Assembly: GCA_963643505.1 (NCBI GenBank)
Contig: CAVIKF010000003.1
Location: forward strand, 173,611-237,610
Direction of reading: 5' to 3'
DNA: 64,000 bases
DNA from: CAVEFW01 sp963643505
GTDB lineage: Bacteria; Actinomycetota; Coriobacteriia; Coriobacteriales; Eggerthellaceae
Under the pieces are notes generated by a model, which was not told the origin of the DNA, made no database searches, and was given only the letters and a program-made list of their open reading frames with translations. A program made the translations under genes and the position numbers. Shown here piece after piece: positions 18,732 to 28,116 of the stretch; the stretch's first letter is position 1, and each line of letters starts with the position of its first letter.

Positions 18732-20813
18732 ATGGCACATCATTTCGGGTCCTTTAGCCAACGCGCGCTTGCGTCTGTCGCGGCGCTCTCCCTCGTCGCA
18801 GGTTTGTCGCCCATGACAGCTAGCGCCCTCGATCCTGTCCAACTTTCGACCGCCAACGGGTCAGCGGACAGCACCGCAACGAACACCACCGGAGGATCTT
18901 CCTCGAACACAGGGGATACGGGAAACACGGGAGGCACCGACCCGACCAAACCCACAAACCCCACGACCCCAACCAACCCCACGACCGACAATGCCGGTGC
19001 CGAGACCACCCCGACAAGCTCTGCAAACGAGGAGGCCGCCGATGCGGACCCCTACGACTCGACCTATACCGCAAACAACGCCGACGCAGGCAAAAGCACC
19101 GGGTCGATCACCTACATAACCGGAGACACGACAGCCCAAGCAGCAGTCAACCAGGCAGCGCTCGGATGGGACCGTACGGACACAGTCGTCCTCGTATCCA
19201 CAAGCGCAGGAACCGAGATCTTGTGTGCTGCCGCGTTGGCGGGAGCCTTCGATTGCCCCGTCCTGTGCTTTGACGACAACGGGCTCGACGAGGCAACGCT
19301 TAACGCCATCAAAGACCTCGACGCCTCTCGCGTGGTCCTCATCACGACCAAGGAAAACTCCATCGAACAGACCAAGGCCGCTTTGGAGGGCATTGGGACC
19401 GAGGAGGACTCCGATGTCGCCCCCTTGCAAGACATCACCGTCATCCAAGGCTATGACGCCACCGCGACCTCTTTGTCCGTCGCGCGCTACGGCGACCAAA
19501 TCGGCCTTTGGAAGTCAACGAGCATGACCTTGGCCAACAGCGCCGACGTAGAAGTTGCCCGCGCGACCACGGGTTTTGCGTTCCGCATGGCTCAACCGGT
19601 CCTGCTTACCGCCGCTGACGGCAAGCTCTCCGCCCCGGAAAACCTCTACTTCTCCCGTGCCAAGGAATCCCTTGCCTCCACGACGAAAACCTCCCTGTAC
19701 CTGCTTGCGACCAACGGGCGCGTGGACTCCGCCGCAGACAGCCTGCGCGTCCTCAACGCCGATGCGCGTGTGGCCTGCAAGATCATCTCCCTTGAAGGCG
19801 ACGACGTCTACGCTGTCAACAAGCGCGCGCAAAACTGGTACGCCGCCAAGCGCAAAAACGTGGATTGGAACGGCTCGGTCGTCGCAAACCCCGCACAGAC
19901 CTCATGTGCCACCGCGGGAGTCTTGGCTGCCAAACAAAATGTCGCGCACCTTGCCTGCCCCGAAGAGGACGTCTCCGCCTCGGCGCTCATTCCTTCCACG
20001 GTAGGAGCTACCCACCTTGTCGTCTCCGGCGAGGGCGCCGTATTCAAGGACTGGGTCGTCAACACGATTCGCGCCCGCTCGGGCATCATCGAGGTCTCGA
20101 CGGCGGCTGCGGGAATTTCCGTCGACGACGCCGCCAATCGCGAGGTGGACTATGCCCGTGACAGCGAAGGGAACCCCACCAAGTCCAAGGACGACATCCT
20201 TGAGAGCATGGACCCCAGCCGCGGGTCGTACGGCACCGACGAGTACTATTTGTTCGCGGTTTTAAGCGAGGGGTATTCCGGCGCCATCACCGCCGAGCAA
20301 CTCGACGCGTTCATCGACGCAAATTGTGGCCCCTCCGAGGCGAGCGCAGGGACAACAAGCCTCTTGCGCGGTCAAGGTCAGGCATTCATCGATGCGGCGA
20401 AGCAAAGCGGGGTCAACGAGGTCTACCTGCTTGCCCACGCCATCATCGAGAGCGCCTACGGCACCTCCCCCCTCTCCCGGGGAACGATCACCGGCGCCAA
20501 CAACTTCTTCGGTATCGCCGCGTTCGACAGCAACCCCAACGCCGCCGCCTCCTATGCGGCAAACCAAGGTTGGTATACACCCGAGGAGGGTATCAAAGGC
20601 GGAGCTGCTTGGATTGCCGAACACTACATCCATGCCGAGAGCAACCAAGACACGATCTATCGGATGCGTTTCAACCTTCCCAATGGTGGAAATCAATATG
20701 CCACAAGTCTGACGTGGCCACACAGCATCGCAAAGCTCATGAACCGCATCTACGACTCTGCCGGCGTCGATTTTGTCCACACAGGATTGAGCTTCAAGGT
20801 GACGACATACTAA
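18732..20813 (+). CDS. secreted cell wall-binding (CWB2) protein with C-terminal glucosaminidase domain
   Basis: The 693-residue protein begins with a signal peptide (RALASVAALSLVAGLSPMTASA) and a Thr/Asn/Pro/Gly-rich linker. Residues about 120-420 contain CWB2-like repeats (VVLVSTSAGTEILCAAALAG and SRVVLITTKENSI), the type of module that anchors proteins to Gram-positive cell wall polymers. The C-terminal 150 residues match the N-acetylglucosaminidase fold (LLAHAIIESAYGTSPLSRG, NNFFGIAAFDSNP, GGAAWIAEHYI), with the catalytic Glu in AIIESAYG. It probably cuts peptidoglycan glycan strands during growth or separation. It has its own start ATG at 18732; TATACT near 18676 may be its -10. Confidence 0.88.
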   Translation: MAHHFGSFSQRALASVAALSLVAGLSPMTASALDPVQLSTANGSADSTATNTTGGSSSNTGDTGNTGGTDPTKPTNPTTPTNPTTDNAGAETTPTSSANEEAADADPYDSTYTANNADAGKSTGSITYITGDTTAQAAVNQAALGWDRTDTVVLVSTSAGTEILCAAALAGAFDCPVLCFDDNGLDEATLNAIKDLDASRVVLITTKENSIEQTKAALEGIGTEEDSDVAPLQDITVIQGYDATATSLSVARYGDQIGLWKSTSMTLANSADVEVARATTGFAFRMAQPVLLTAADGKLSAPENLYFSRAKESLASTTKTSLYLLATNGRVDSAADSLRVLNADARVACKIISLEGDDVYAVNKRAQNWYAAKRKNVDWNGSVVANPAQTSCATAGVLAAKQNVAHLACPEEDVSASALIPSTVGATHLVVSGEGAVFKDWVVNTIRARSGIIEVSTAAAGISVDDAANREVDYARDSEGNPTKSKDDILESMDPSRGSYGTDEYYLFAVLSEGYSGAITAEQLDAFIDANCGPSEASAGTTSLLRGQGQAFIDAAKQSGVNEVYLLAHAIIESAYGTSPLSRGTITGANNFFGIAAFDSNPNAAASYAANQGWYTPEEGIKGGAAWIAEHYIHAESNQDTIYRMRFNLPNGGNQYATSLTWPHSIAKLMNRIYDSAGVDFVHTGLSFKVTTY

Positions 20814-20890
20814 CCCCCCTCTCTTGCCCAGAATCTATCGCACCATAGGCTAAAATGGACCCATACCACCCGAGGAAGAAAGCCGGTGAT

Positions 20891-21409
20891 ATGGAAGACC
20901 AGCTCATTCTTGTCGACATGAACGACAACGCAATCGGAAGCGCGGGAAAACTTGCGACCCACGTCCAAGGTCGGCTTCACCGCGCCTTCTCCCTCTTCGT
21001 CATCTCGGACGGACACATGCTCATCCACCGTCGCGCCGACGGCAAATACCATTCCGGAGGTCTTTGGACCAACGCCGTATGCTCCCACCCCCGCGCGGGA
21101 GAGAAGTTGGAAGACGCCGTGGTGCGACGCTCCAAGCAAGAGCTCGGGTTAGTGTTGGACGCCTGCCCTCATGAGATCTTCAACTTCATCTACCGCGCCG
21201 ACTTCGGGACGTTGAGCGAGTACGAGTACGACCACGTGTTCCTGCTCCAAACGAATGAGCCCCCTGCCCTCGAACCCAACCCTGAGGAGATGAGCGCCAT
21301 CGAGTGGGTGGCGCTTGACGAGCTCTCCCGACGCCTGCTTACAAACCCCGAGGCCTTTACCGCGTGGTTCATCACCGCCGCTCCCAAGGTCATATCCCTC
21401 GCCCGTTAA
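20891..21409 (+). CDS. idi: isopentenyl-diphosphate delta-isomerase, type I
   Basis: Interconverts IPP and DMAPP for isoprenoid synthesis. The 172-residue Nudix-fold protein shows the catalytic Cys64 in TNAVCSHP and the catalytic Glu112 in SEYEYDH, with metal ligands His24, His30, His66 and Glu110 in the expected places (numbering from the start used here). The start at 20891 (MEDQLILVD) is preferred to the ATG at 20855, because a -10-like TAAAAT overlaps the latter and homologues begin at this point. Its 3' end is followed by paired repeats and a bidirectional terminator. Confidence 0.93.
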   Translation: MEDQLILVDMNDNAIGSAGKLATHVQGRLHRAFSLFVISDGHMLIHRRADGKYHSGGLWTNAVCSHPRAGEKLEDAVVRRSKQELGLVLDACPHEIFNFIYRADFGTLSEYEYDHVFLLQTNEPPALEPNPEEMSAIEWVALDELSRRLLTNPEAFTAWFITAAPKVISLAR

Positions 21410-21417
21410 GGAGAGCT

Positions 21418-21503
21418 CCGTTAGGGCGGGTCCCATCAGCCCACAGCCCGAGTCCTGCGCGGTGCGCCCTCGCCCGTTAGGGCGGGTCCCATCAGCCCAC
21501 AGC
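21418..21503. repeat. 30-bp direct repeat pair downstream of idi
   Basis: Identical 30-base copies beginning CCGTTAGGGCGGGTCCCATC lie at 21418-21447 and 21474-21503. The segment before the second copy (CCCTCGCCCGTTA) also copies the last 13 bases around the idi stop codon. Confidence 0.9.
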
Positions 21504-21508
21504 AAACA

Positions 21509-21549
21509 GCAAGCGGCCCGAAAGCGCTTTCACGTTTCGGGCCGCTTGC
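21509..21549. terminator. bidirectional terminator between idi and galU
   Basis: A 15-base perfect inverted repeat, GCAAGCGGCCCGAAA (21509-21523) with TTTCGGGCCGCTTGC (21535-21549). It lies between convergent genes and is followed by a T-rich stretch on the plus strand. Confidence 0.8.
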
Positions 21550-21694
21550 TTATGTGTTTCAGACCATCTCAGATAATAGACTATGTCTTATATAAGTCAA
21601 GGCCTAACTTATTAATTTATGAAAAATTTCAAACGGCAAAACCCTGCGTCAACGCAAGCGTTCGCGAACTTCCGAAAGCGGCGACAACAAAAGA

Positions 21695-22510
21695 CTATTT
21701 GGCGTTCTTACGGGAGAACAGGATGTTATTCGTCTCAAGCCAGCTCTCCACCGTACCCACGTCGAAGCCATCAGTTGGGTCGACGACAAGGGCATACATC
21801 TCCTCCTCGCGCAGGACGGCGTCAAGAGCGTCAGTCAGTTGGATCTCGCCGGCAACGGTAGGTTTCGCATCGGCCAAAAGCTCCATGACGCGGGGCGAGA
21901 GCAGATAGCGTCCAAAGATGGCGAGGTCGGTGGGCGCCTCGTCAACCGGAGGCTTCTCCACCAGGCGGTCGATCTTCCAAACACCATCATCGATCTTTTC
22001 GCCGGCAATGACGCCGAAACGGTCCACTTTCTCATGCTCGACCGGCATAACAGCGATGACGCTTGCGCCGTTGTGGGCGTCAGAGACCGCTTGCATAGCA
22101 GGAAGCATCTTGTTATCCGGGACAAGCACGTCGCCAAGGAGGACGTAGAAAGGCTCGCCTGCCGTCTTCTCGTGGGCGCAATAAATTGCGTGCCCCAAGC
22201 CCAAAGGCTCGTCTTGGTAGACATAGCTCACGCTGAGGCTACCCGCATGGGCCACGGCGTCGGCGTACTTGTCCTTGCCGTGCTCGCGCAGCATGTTCTC
22301 GAGCTCGGGGTTGGGAGTGAAATGTTCCTCGATGGACTTCTTGTCACGGCTGTTTATGATGACCACTTCATCAGCGGCGCTTGCCAATCCCTCCTCGACA
22401 ACATATTGGATAGCAGGACGATCCACGACCAAAAGCATTTCCTTGGGTTGGGCCTTGGTTGCAGGAAGAAAACGGGAGCCGAGTCCTGCAGCGGGAATGA
22501 GAGCTTTCAT
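21695..22510 (-). CDS. galU: UTP-glucose-1-phosphate uridylyltransferase
   Basis: Makes UDP-glucose for envelope glycans. The 271-residue protein has the nucleotidyltransferase signature PAAGLGSRFLPATKAQPKEM at the N-terminus, VEKP (VEKPPVDEAPTDLA) and the GDVLVPDNK metal-binding region. Length and order of motifs are normal. ATG at 22510 follows GAGGAG. It is a single-gene unit, convergent with idi. Confidence 0.96.
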   Translation of the reverse strand: MKALIPAAGLGSRFLPATKAQPKEMLLVVDRPAIQYVVEEGLASAADEVVIINSRDKKSIEEHFTPNPELENMLREHGKDKYADAVAHAGSLSVSYVYQDEPLGLGHAIYCAHEKTAGEPFYVLLGDVLVPDNKMLPAMQAVSDAHNGASVIAVMPVEHEKVDRFGVIAGEKIDDGVWKIDRLVEKPPVDEAPTDLAIFGRYLLSPRVMELLADAKPTVAGEIQLTDALDAVLREEEMYALVVDPTDGFDVGTVESWLETNNILFSRKNAK

Positions 22511-22652
22511 GCATACTCCTCAGGTATCGAGCAAATGGTATATCCAACGTGCTTCCATGATACTACGCCCTCACCCCAAACGACCACCGCGCCTCCAACC
22601 CCAACGGGTCAAAGGCGCGGCGCAAGCTTTAATTCAGTTTGTCGTCTCGGAG

Positions 22653-25600
22653 CTACTCGCTGCGAAGCGCCTCAACGGGATCTTTGCGACTCGCGCTCTT
22701 CGCGGGGATGAGGCCGCCGATAAACGTCAACAAGACGCTGATGCAGACAAGGATTACCGCCGCCGCGATCGGCAGCTGCATGACATTGGGCACATCGGTC
22801 AACGCCTCAGCGATGGCGCTTACCGGAGGACAGGCGAGCGCTGTCAGGCCGACGCCTATCAAGCCCGCGAACAGACCGACGATGATGGTTTCTGCGTTGA
22901 ACACCTGGGAGATGTTGCCCTTGCTCGCACCCATGGCGCGCAAGATGCCGATCTCCTTGCGGCGCTCGAGAACGCTGATGTAGGTGATGATGCCGATCAT
23001 GATGGAGCTGACTACAAGCGAGATCGCAACGAAGGCGATGAGCATCGTGGTGATCGCGTTGATGATCGTGGTCACGCTGCTCATAAGCACGCCGACGATG
23101 TCGGTGTAGCTGATGACCTTGCTGTCATCAATTTGCTCCATACGCTCGTTGTAGTCATCAAGGATGTTGATGATCTTCTCCTTGGACTCGAAGTCCCAAG
23201 GGTAGATGTCGATGCCGGAGGGCTTTGTGTAGTCGGCGTATCCGAGTTCTCTCAAATTCGAGTCCGCGCTCGCGGTATCGCTTGACATAAGCGACATCAT
23301 GAGCTCGCTAAGCTGGGTCTCGTCCATATTGAACTGGAAGGCATTCGCAAGCGCGCTCGTGTCGATGCTCATAGAGCCACTCAACGCGGAGCTCAGCGTG
23401 GTCATTGCCTGGCTCATGGTTTGCATGGCGTTCGACAGGGCGCTCACCGTCTCGAGCATGGCCGCGCCGATCTCGCCCGTCGTATCGAGCAGGATGTCCT
23501 TCATTGCGGAGCTGTCAAGGGAAGATTGGAGTTTGGACATCAGGAACGGCTTAAGCTGGTTGGTAAGGTAGGACTGCACGACCGCGGTCGCCTCATCGGA
23601 CAGGTCGGTGCAATCGATGGCGCCGGCCAAAGCCGCATCGACAGCCGATTGCGCCGTGCTGGAGTTCAAATAGTCCCCAACGCTTTGCAGGGTGGCACCG
23701 GACATCGAGGCGGATACATATTGCGAGATATAGCCCGCCGCCTCGGTCGCAAACACTGTCGTGGCTTGCGTGGCGAAATCGTTCTGCAGGTAATTCATGA
23801 GTTTCGTACCCACCGCATATTGGTCGGCAAGGGACAGGGAACTCATATCAGGCTGGGGCGTCCCATCATACAAAGACGCAGCAAAGCCAGGCGCCAGGCT
23901 GCTCACCGCCTTGGTAATAGCATTCTTGATAGCGTTTTCGGCCGTGGCCCCAAGATCGGGAACACTCGAAGAGGTACCGCCCATGTTGCCAAGGCCCGAC
24001 AACGCACTCGTGTCCATGCTGAAGGCGTTGCTCATGGCGTTGGAGTCGACCGTGAACAGGGAGCCAAGGTCGAAGGCTGCTCCGGACTCCTCTTCCTCCT
24101 CGGCAAAGGTCTTGCCGCTGAAAACATCGACGTCCTTGTCGGCAAGCTGTTGCTTGACGATATCAGAGTTTGTCGCGTAGTCGACGATGCGGTTGGTGAG
24201 GTCTTCCGTGTAGTACAGGCCGGAATCGAGCATGGTCACACTCGCGTCATCCTTGGCTTGGACGACGCCGACGATCTTGAGCGTAGTACCGTTGTCGACG
24301 AGGTTGCGCATGTAGTCGGTGTCATCGGTCTTGTCGAGCCACGTATTGTACTCTTCGTCTTTTTGGTAGCAATCCGCCTTGTTGACCAACTTGAACGTGA
24401 CACCCATCAGTTCGTCGTAGGTATAGGAGCCCACGCCCTCGGTGATATCCAACTCAGAATCGCCGCTCATGAACGTGCGGATGGCCGAAGACAGCTCGTC
24501 GGGGTCGCGAAGGTCCATGACGTAGGCGAGGTAGTCGGTGATGCGACCGGTGCTCGACAAAACCAAGACCACCTCGTCGTAGCTCTCAGGCCAATGACCC
24601 GCCTTGACATCATATTGATCCTTGTACAGGGCCTCTTGGGACGGAAGCTGTTGGAACATGTCGGAGGACATGGCCGAGGACGAGCTCATGAAGCTGCTCG
24701 CGGAGCTGCCGTAGAGTTGGGTGATCGTGGTGTTGGGGTTGGCCTGGTGTAGTTTGCCCGAGGTATCCGAATTGTAGATGAGTGGTGTGACACCGTAGTC
24801 GTATTGGATGGCCTTGGCGTAGTCGTAAATATCGCACTCGTCAGACTCGAGGTACTCCCTGAGAGAGGCAAGGTCGTTGTTGCCCATACTCGAAACCATG
24901 TTCTCCACCATCTTGGCGACCGGCACAGAGTCGTTGCTACCGTCACCGTTACCCGAGCCAGAATCCACGCTCGCTCCGATGAACATGGACGTCATGTCGA
25001 AACCCGTGCTCGTAATCTGCAGCGGATACTCCGACAACGTGTTCTCCTCGATCGAGTCGATGTAGGCGTTGACGCCCGTCGACAAGCTCAGGATCGCGGC
25101 GATACCGATGATGCCGATCGAGCCCGCGAAGGCGGTCATGATCGTGCGACCCTTCTTCGTCATAAGGTTGTTGAACGAAAGTGCGAGTGCCGTCAAAAAG
25201 CTCATCGAGCTCTTGCGAATCTGCTTGGTCGATTGGTGGAAGTCATTCTCGGTCGGAACGAACGGGTTCGTGTCAGACGTGATACGGCCGTCAGCCAACG
25301 TCACGATACGGTTTGCGTATTGCTCGGCCAACTCCGGATTGTGGGTGACCATGATGACGAGGCGGTCTTTGGCGATCTCGGTGAGCAGGTCCATGATCTG
25401 GACGCTCGTCTTTGAGTCAAGCGCGCCAGTCGGCTCGTCGGCAAGCAAGATCTCGGGGTTGTTGACGAGGGCGCGAGCGATGGCGACGCGCTGCATCTGA
25501 CCGCCAGAAAGCTGTGAGGGACGCTTGTTGATATGATCGCCCAAACCAACCTGCCCCAGCGCCTCGATCGCACGCTTGCGACGCTCCGCTTTCGACACGC

Positions 25601-25934
25601 CTGACAACGTCAGCGCGAGTTCGACGTTTGAGAGCACCGTCTGGTGAGGGATGAGGTTGTAGCTTTGGAAAACAAATCCGATGCGGTTGTTGCGGTAGGT
25701 GTCCCAATCGCGATCCCTGTACTCCTTCGTGGAGACGTTGTCGATGATCAGATCGCCGGTGTCGTAGTGGTCAAGGCCGCCGATGATGTTGAGCGTCGTG
25801 GTCTTTCCCGAGCCCGAGGGACCGAGGATGGCAACAAACTCGTTGTCGCGGAAGTTCAAATTGATACCGTCGAGAGCGGTTTGGGTGAAATCCCCCGTGG
25901 TATATGACTTGCGAACGTCGATAAGCTGAAGCAT
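22653..25934 (-). CDS. MacB-like ABC transporter, ATPase fused to FtsX-type permease
   Basis: A 1093-residue fusion. Residues 1-230 are an ABC ATPase with Walker A GPSGSGKTT, signature LSGGQMQRVAIARAL and Walker B ILLADEPTGALD. A first membrane helix follows near residue 260 (AFAGSIGIIGIAAILSL), then about 600 residues that should face outside and are rich in Ser, Asp and Ala, then three C-terminal helices with the FtsX motif (ISVLERRKEIGILRAMGASKG). Members of this type export antimicrobial peptides or act as mechanotransmitters. The very long external domain is typical of Gram-positive BceB- or MacB-like systems. No two-component system is adjacent, so a resistance role is not supported. 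Confidence 0.88.
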   Translation of the reverse strand: MLQLIDVRKSYTTGDFTQTALDGINLNFRDNEFVAILGPSGSGKTTTLNIIGGLDHYDTGDLIIDNVSTKEYRDRDWDTYRNNRIGFVFQSYNLIPHQTVLSNVELALTLSGVSKAERRKRAIEALGQVGLGDHINKRPSQLSGGQMQRVAIARALVNNPEILLADEPTGALDSKTSVQIMDLLTEIAKDRLVIMVTHNPELAEQYANRIVTLADGRITSDTNPFVPTENDFHQSTKQIRKSSMSFLTALALSFNNLMTKKGRTIMTAFAGSIGIIGIAAILSLSTGVNAYIDSIEENTLSEYPLQITSTGFDMTSMFIGASVDSGSGNGDGSNDSVPVAKMVENMVSSMGNNDLASLREYLESDECDIYDYAKAIQYDYGVTPLIYNSDTSGKLHQANPNTTITQLYGSSASSFMSSSSAMSSDMFQQLPSQEALYKDQYDVKAGHWPESYDEVVLVLSSTGRITDYLAYVMDLRDPDELSSAIRTFMSGDSELDITEGVGSYTYDELMGVTFKLVNKADCYQKDEEYNTWLDKTDDTDYMRNLVDNGTTLKIVGVVQAKDDASVTMLDSGLYYTEDLTNRIVDYATNSDIVKQQLADKDVDVFSGKTFAEEEEESGAAFDLGSLFTVDSNAMSNAFSMDTSALSGLGNMGGTSSSVPDLGATAENAIKNAITKAVSSLAPGFAASLYDGTPQPDMSSLSLADQYAVGTKLMNYLQNDFATQATTVFATEAAGYISQYVSASMSGATLQSVGDYLNSSTAQSAVDAALAGAIDCTDLSDEATAVVQSYLTNQLKPFLMSKLQSSLDSSAMKDILLDTTGEIGAAMLETVSALSNAMQTMSQAMTTLSSALSGSMSIDTSALANAFQFNMDETQLSELMMSLMSSDTASADSNLRELGYADYTKPSGIDIYPWDFESKEKIINILDDYNERMEQIDDSKVISYTDIVGVLMSSVTTIINAITTMLIAFVAISLVVSSIMIGIITYISVLERRKEIGILRAMGASKGNISQVFNAETIIVGLFAGLIGVGLTALACPPVSAIAEALTDVPNVMQLPIAAAVILVCISVLLTFIGGLIPAKSASRKDPVEALRSE

Positions 25935-26056
25935 GTGATCTGCCTTTCAAAGCGTTGTTTTCGACGAGCAACGATAGCATACGCCCCAAGCCTTCTCCCC
26001 AGCTTAGCACCCAACCACAAGAACAAAACACACCCCGTGCCTACCCGTCGATTGCG

Positions 26057-26083
26057 AAAAAAAGCCGCCCGGGGGGGACGGCT
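26057..26083 (-). terminator. terminator of tRNA-Glu
   Basis: On the minus strand AGCCGTCC pairs with GGGCGGCT (26063-26070 and 26076-26083, one G-U pair), followed by seven T. It begins ten bases past the tRNA 3' end. Confidence 0.8.
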
Positions 26084-26092
26084 GAACAATCA

Positions 26093-26169
26093 TGGTAGCT
26101 CCGACCGGATTCGAACCGGCGACCTCCGCCTTGAGAGGGCGGCGTCCTAAACCGCTAGACGACGGAGCC
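26093..26169 (-). tRNA. tRNA-Glu (anticodon CTC)
   Basis: A full cloverleaf on the minus strand: acceptor GGCTCCG/CGGAGCT with a G-U first pair, D arm, anticodon stem CCGCC/GGCGG with loop CTCTCAA giving anticodon CTC, and T arm with GGTTCGAATCC. The CCA end is encoded (26093-26095). Confidence 0.95.
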
Positions 26170-26189
26170 GTATGATTTAGCGCGCAAGA

Positions 26190-26219
26190 AGAATACCATA
26201 ACTTCCCACGCGCATCCAA
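26190..26219 (-). promoter_or_regulatory. tRNA-Glu promoter
   Basis: TTGGAT (26214-26219), 18-base spacer, TATTCT (26190-26195) on the minus strand, about 20 bases before the mature 5' end. Confidence 0.55.
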
Positions 26220-26276
26220 GGAATTCTTCGTTCACGTGACGATTTCTTTGAAATCCCGTGCCGGCTCCACGCTCGG

Positions 26277-26513
26277 CTATAGATACAACTCAGTCAGGCG
26301 AGCGATGATCGCATCGTTGCCTTGGGTGAGGTTCTCACCCTCCAAAAGGTAGGGTATGAGGTTCGCGTCGCCGCCCAAAGCAAGCAACTCATAGTAGGGA
26401 CCCTCCTGCTCAACATCGCGTTTGTCGAGCTCGATGCCATGCTCGTTAGCAAAGTTGACCACCACCGAGCATGTCACGCAAGGCGCCCAATAATACAGAA
26501 TCGGCTGTGCCAT
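26277..26513 (-). CDS. glutaredoxin-like thiol-disulfide protein (CxxC)
   Basis: A 78-residue thioredoxin-fold protein of glutaredoxin length. The active site is YYWAPCVTCS, a CVTC dithiol, and a cis-proline segment is visible in ANLIPYLLEG. The ATG at 26513 lies nine bases after the thiD stop, with AGGAGAAC as ribosome site, so it is the last gene of the TPP-riboswitch operon. A partner reductase cannot be named from the window. Thiamine synthesis includes radical SAM and sulphur chemistry, so a redox partner role is possible but is inference. Confidence 0.78.
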   Translation of the reverse strand: MAQPILYYWAPCVTCSVVVNFANEHGIELDKRDVEQEGPYYELLALGGDANLIPYLLEGENLTQGNDAIIARLTELYL

Positions 26514-26522
26514 GGTGTTCTC

Positions 26523-27425
26523 CTATCGATCGTTACGCATATTCCAAAAATGGTCGAGGGGGCCACTTCCCGCCCCGAGGTTAAGCTGCGCCTGCAACGC
26601 GCCGGTCAGATACGCTTTCGCCGCACCGACGCATTGCGCGACGTCATGGCCGATGGCCAGGCGCGAGGCAATGGCGCTTGACAGGGTGCAACCCGTCCCA
26701 TGGGTGTTGGGGTTGTCGACACGGTCGCCATAGAACCAAATCACCTCGCCAGTTGGCATGAGCAACAAGTCGTCAGCGGCCTTGTCCTGCTCGCTGGCAG
26801 GTCGCTCAGGACCGCAAAGCCCATGTCCGCCCTTGACGAGCACGGCACCGGGGCAATCATGAGCTATGACCCGCGCCGCGGTCTCGGCATCGGCAGCCGT
26901 AGTGACAGTTATCCCAGACAACGCGCAGACCTCCGCGAGATTGGGCGTCACGATGGTCGCAAGGGGCAAAAGATCACGTCTCAACGAGGCGACCACGCCG
27001 TCGCTGGCAAGGGCTGAGCCGCTCGTCGCAACCAAGACGGGATCCACCACGACATTGCGGGCCCCGTTGCGCTTGAGTGCCTCGGCGATGGCGGTCACGA
27101 TCTCGGGAGACGACACCATGCCGACCTTCACCGCGTCGGGACGGATATCCTCGAACACGGCATCAATCTGGGCTTGCACGACCTCCGCATCGACGTTTTG
27201 GACCGCGCGGACCCCGTTCGTGTTTTGAGCCGTGATGGCCGTGATGGCCGTTTGAGCAAACAAGCCCAAAGCCTGAATCGTCTTGATGTCGGCCTGGATA
27301 CCGGCGCCGCCGCTGGAGTCTGAACCGGCAATGCTCAAGACGCTAGGCAACGTGAAATCGACGCAGCCGCCCTCCTTCTCCCCCCGATCGGCCAACTCAC
27401 GCAGTTGTTGAAGGAAACGCGCCAT
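26523..27425 (-). CDS. thiD: hydroxymethylpyrimidine/phosphomethylpyrimidine kinase
   Basis: Phosphorylates HMP and HMP-P in thiamine synthesis. The 300-residue ribokinase-fold protein carries VLSIAGSDSSGGAGIQADIK near residue 28, LVKGGHG and the C-terminal anion-hole motif HGTGCTLSSAIASRLA. About 27 residues precede the usual start of the family; the ATG at 27425 is kept because AGGGTAGAG precedes it and it lies two bases from the thiE stop. Confidence 0.94.
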   Translation of the reverse strand: MARFLQQLRELADRGEKEGGCVDFTLPSVLSIAGSDSSGGAGIQADIKTIQALGLFAQTAITAITAQNTNGVRAVQNVDAEVVQAQIDAVFEDIRPDAVKVGMVSSPEIVTAIAEALKRNGARNVVVDPVLVATSGSALASDGVVASLRRDLLPLATIVTPNLAEVCALSGITVTTAADAETAARVIAHDCPGAVLVKGGHGLCGPERPASEQDKAADDLLLMPTGEVIWFYGDRVDNPNTHGTGCTLSSAIASRLAIGHDVAQCVGAAKAYLTGALQAQLNLGAGSGPLDHFWNMRNDR

Positions 27426-27427
27426 CT

Positions 27428-28081
27428 CTACCCTACGATCTTGTCGACCAAAGCCCTCAACTCCAGGGAGGCAGCCTTGGGATTTTCGGCTCCGAACAGG
27501 GCCGACACGACGGCGACACCATCGATGCCGGTACCCTCAAGCATACCGATCGTCCAAGCGTTGATGCCACCGATCGCAACCACGGGGACGTCCACCACCT
27601 CGACAATGGCGCGAAGCGTATCGACAGGGACAATCACGGCATCGGGCTTGGTGGGGGTAGCAATCATGGCACCCACACCGAGGTAATCTGCTCCGGCGGC
27701 TTGCGCCTCGAGGGCCTGCTCCACCGTCTGGACCGACACGCCGATGATGAAGTCCTCCCCTAAAAATGCACGGGCCTTCTCGCAAGACATGTCGCTTTGG
27801 CCGAGGTGGACGCCGTCGGCTCCCACAAGTTTGGCGATCTCGACATCATCGTCGACGATAAACAATGCCTTGTTGGCGCGGCAGGACAAAAGCAGCGCAC
27901 GGGCGCGCATAGAGACAAACCCGCGATCGGGATCTTTGTCTCGCAATTGGACCATCGTGGTTCCGTTGGCGCAAATCTCCTCGACAACGGCGGGAAGGCT
28001 GCGCCCGTGGAGATTGCTGCTGTCGCTTACGCCATACAGGCGCAACGCCGCACGCAGCTCCTCCTTCGTCGGTTTTCCCAT
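27428..28081 (-). CDS. thiE: thiamine-phosphate synthase
   Basis: Joins HMP-PP and thiazole phosphate to thiamine phosphate. The 217-residue TIM-barrel protein shows VQLRDKD, LFIVDDDVEIAKLVGADGVHLGQSD, IGVSVQTVEQALEA and the phosphate loops VVAIGGI and GVAVVSALFG. The start MGKPTKEELR follows GAGAGGAGAG. It is the third gene of the thiamine operon. Confidence 0.96.
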   Translation of the reverse strand: MGKPTKEELRAALRLYGVSDSSNLHGRSLPAVVEEICANGTTMVQLRDKDPDRGFVSMRARALLLSCRANKALFIVDDDVEIAKLVGADGVHLGQSDMSCEKARAFLGEDFIIGVSVQTVEQALEAQAAGADYLGVGAMIATPTKPDAVIVPVDTLRAIVEVVDVPVVAIGGINAWTIGMLEGTGIDGVAVVSALFGAENPKAASLELRALVDKIVG

Positions 28082-28116
28082 ATCTCTCTCCTCTCTCGCA
28101 CGGCGGCAAGGCTTCG

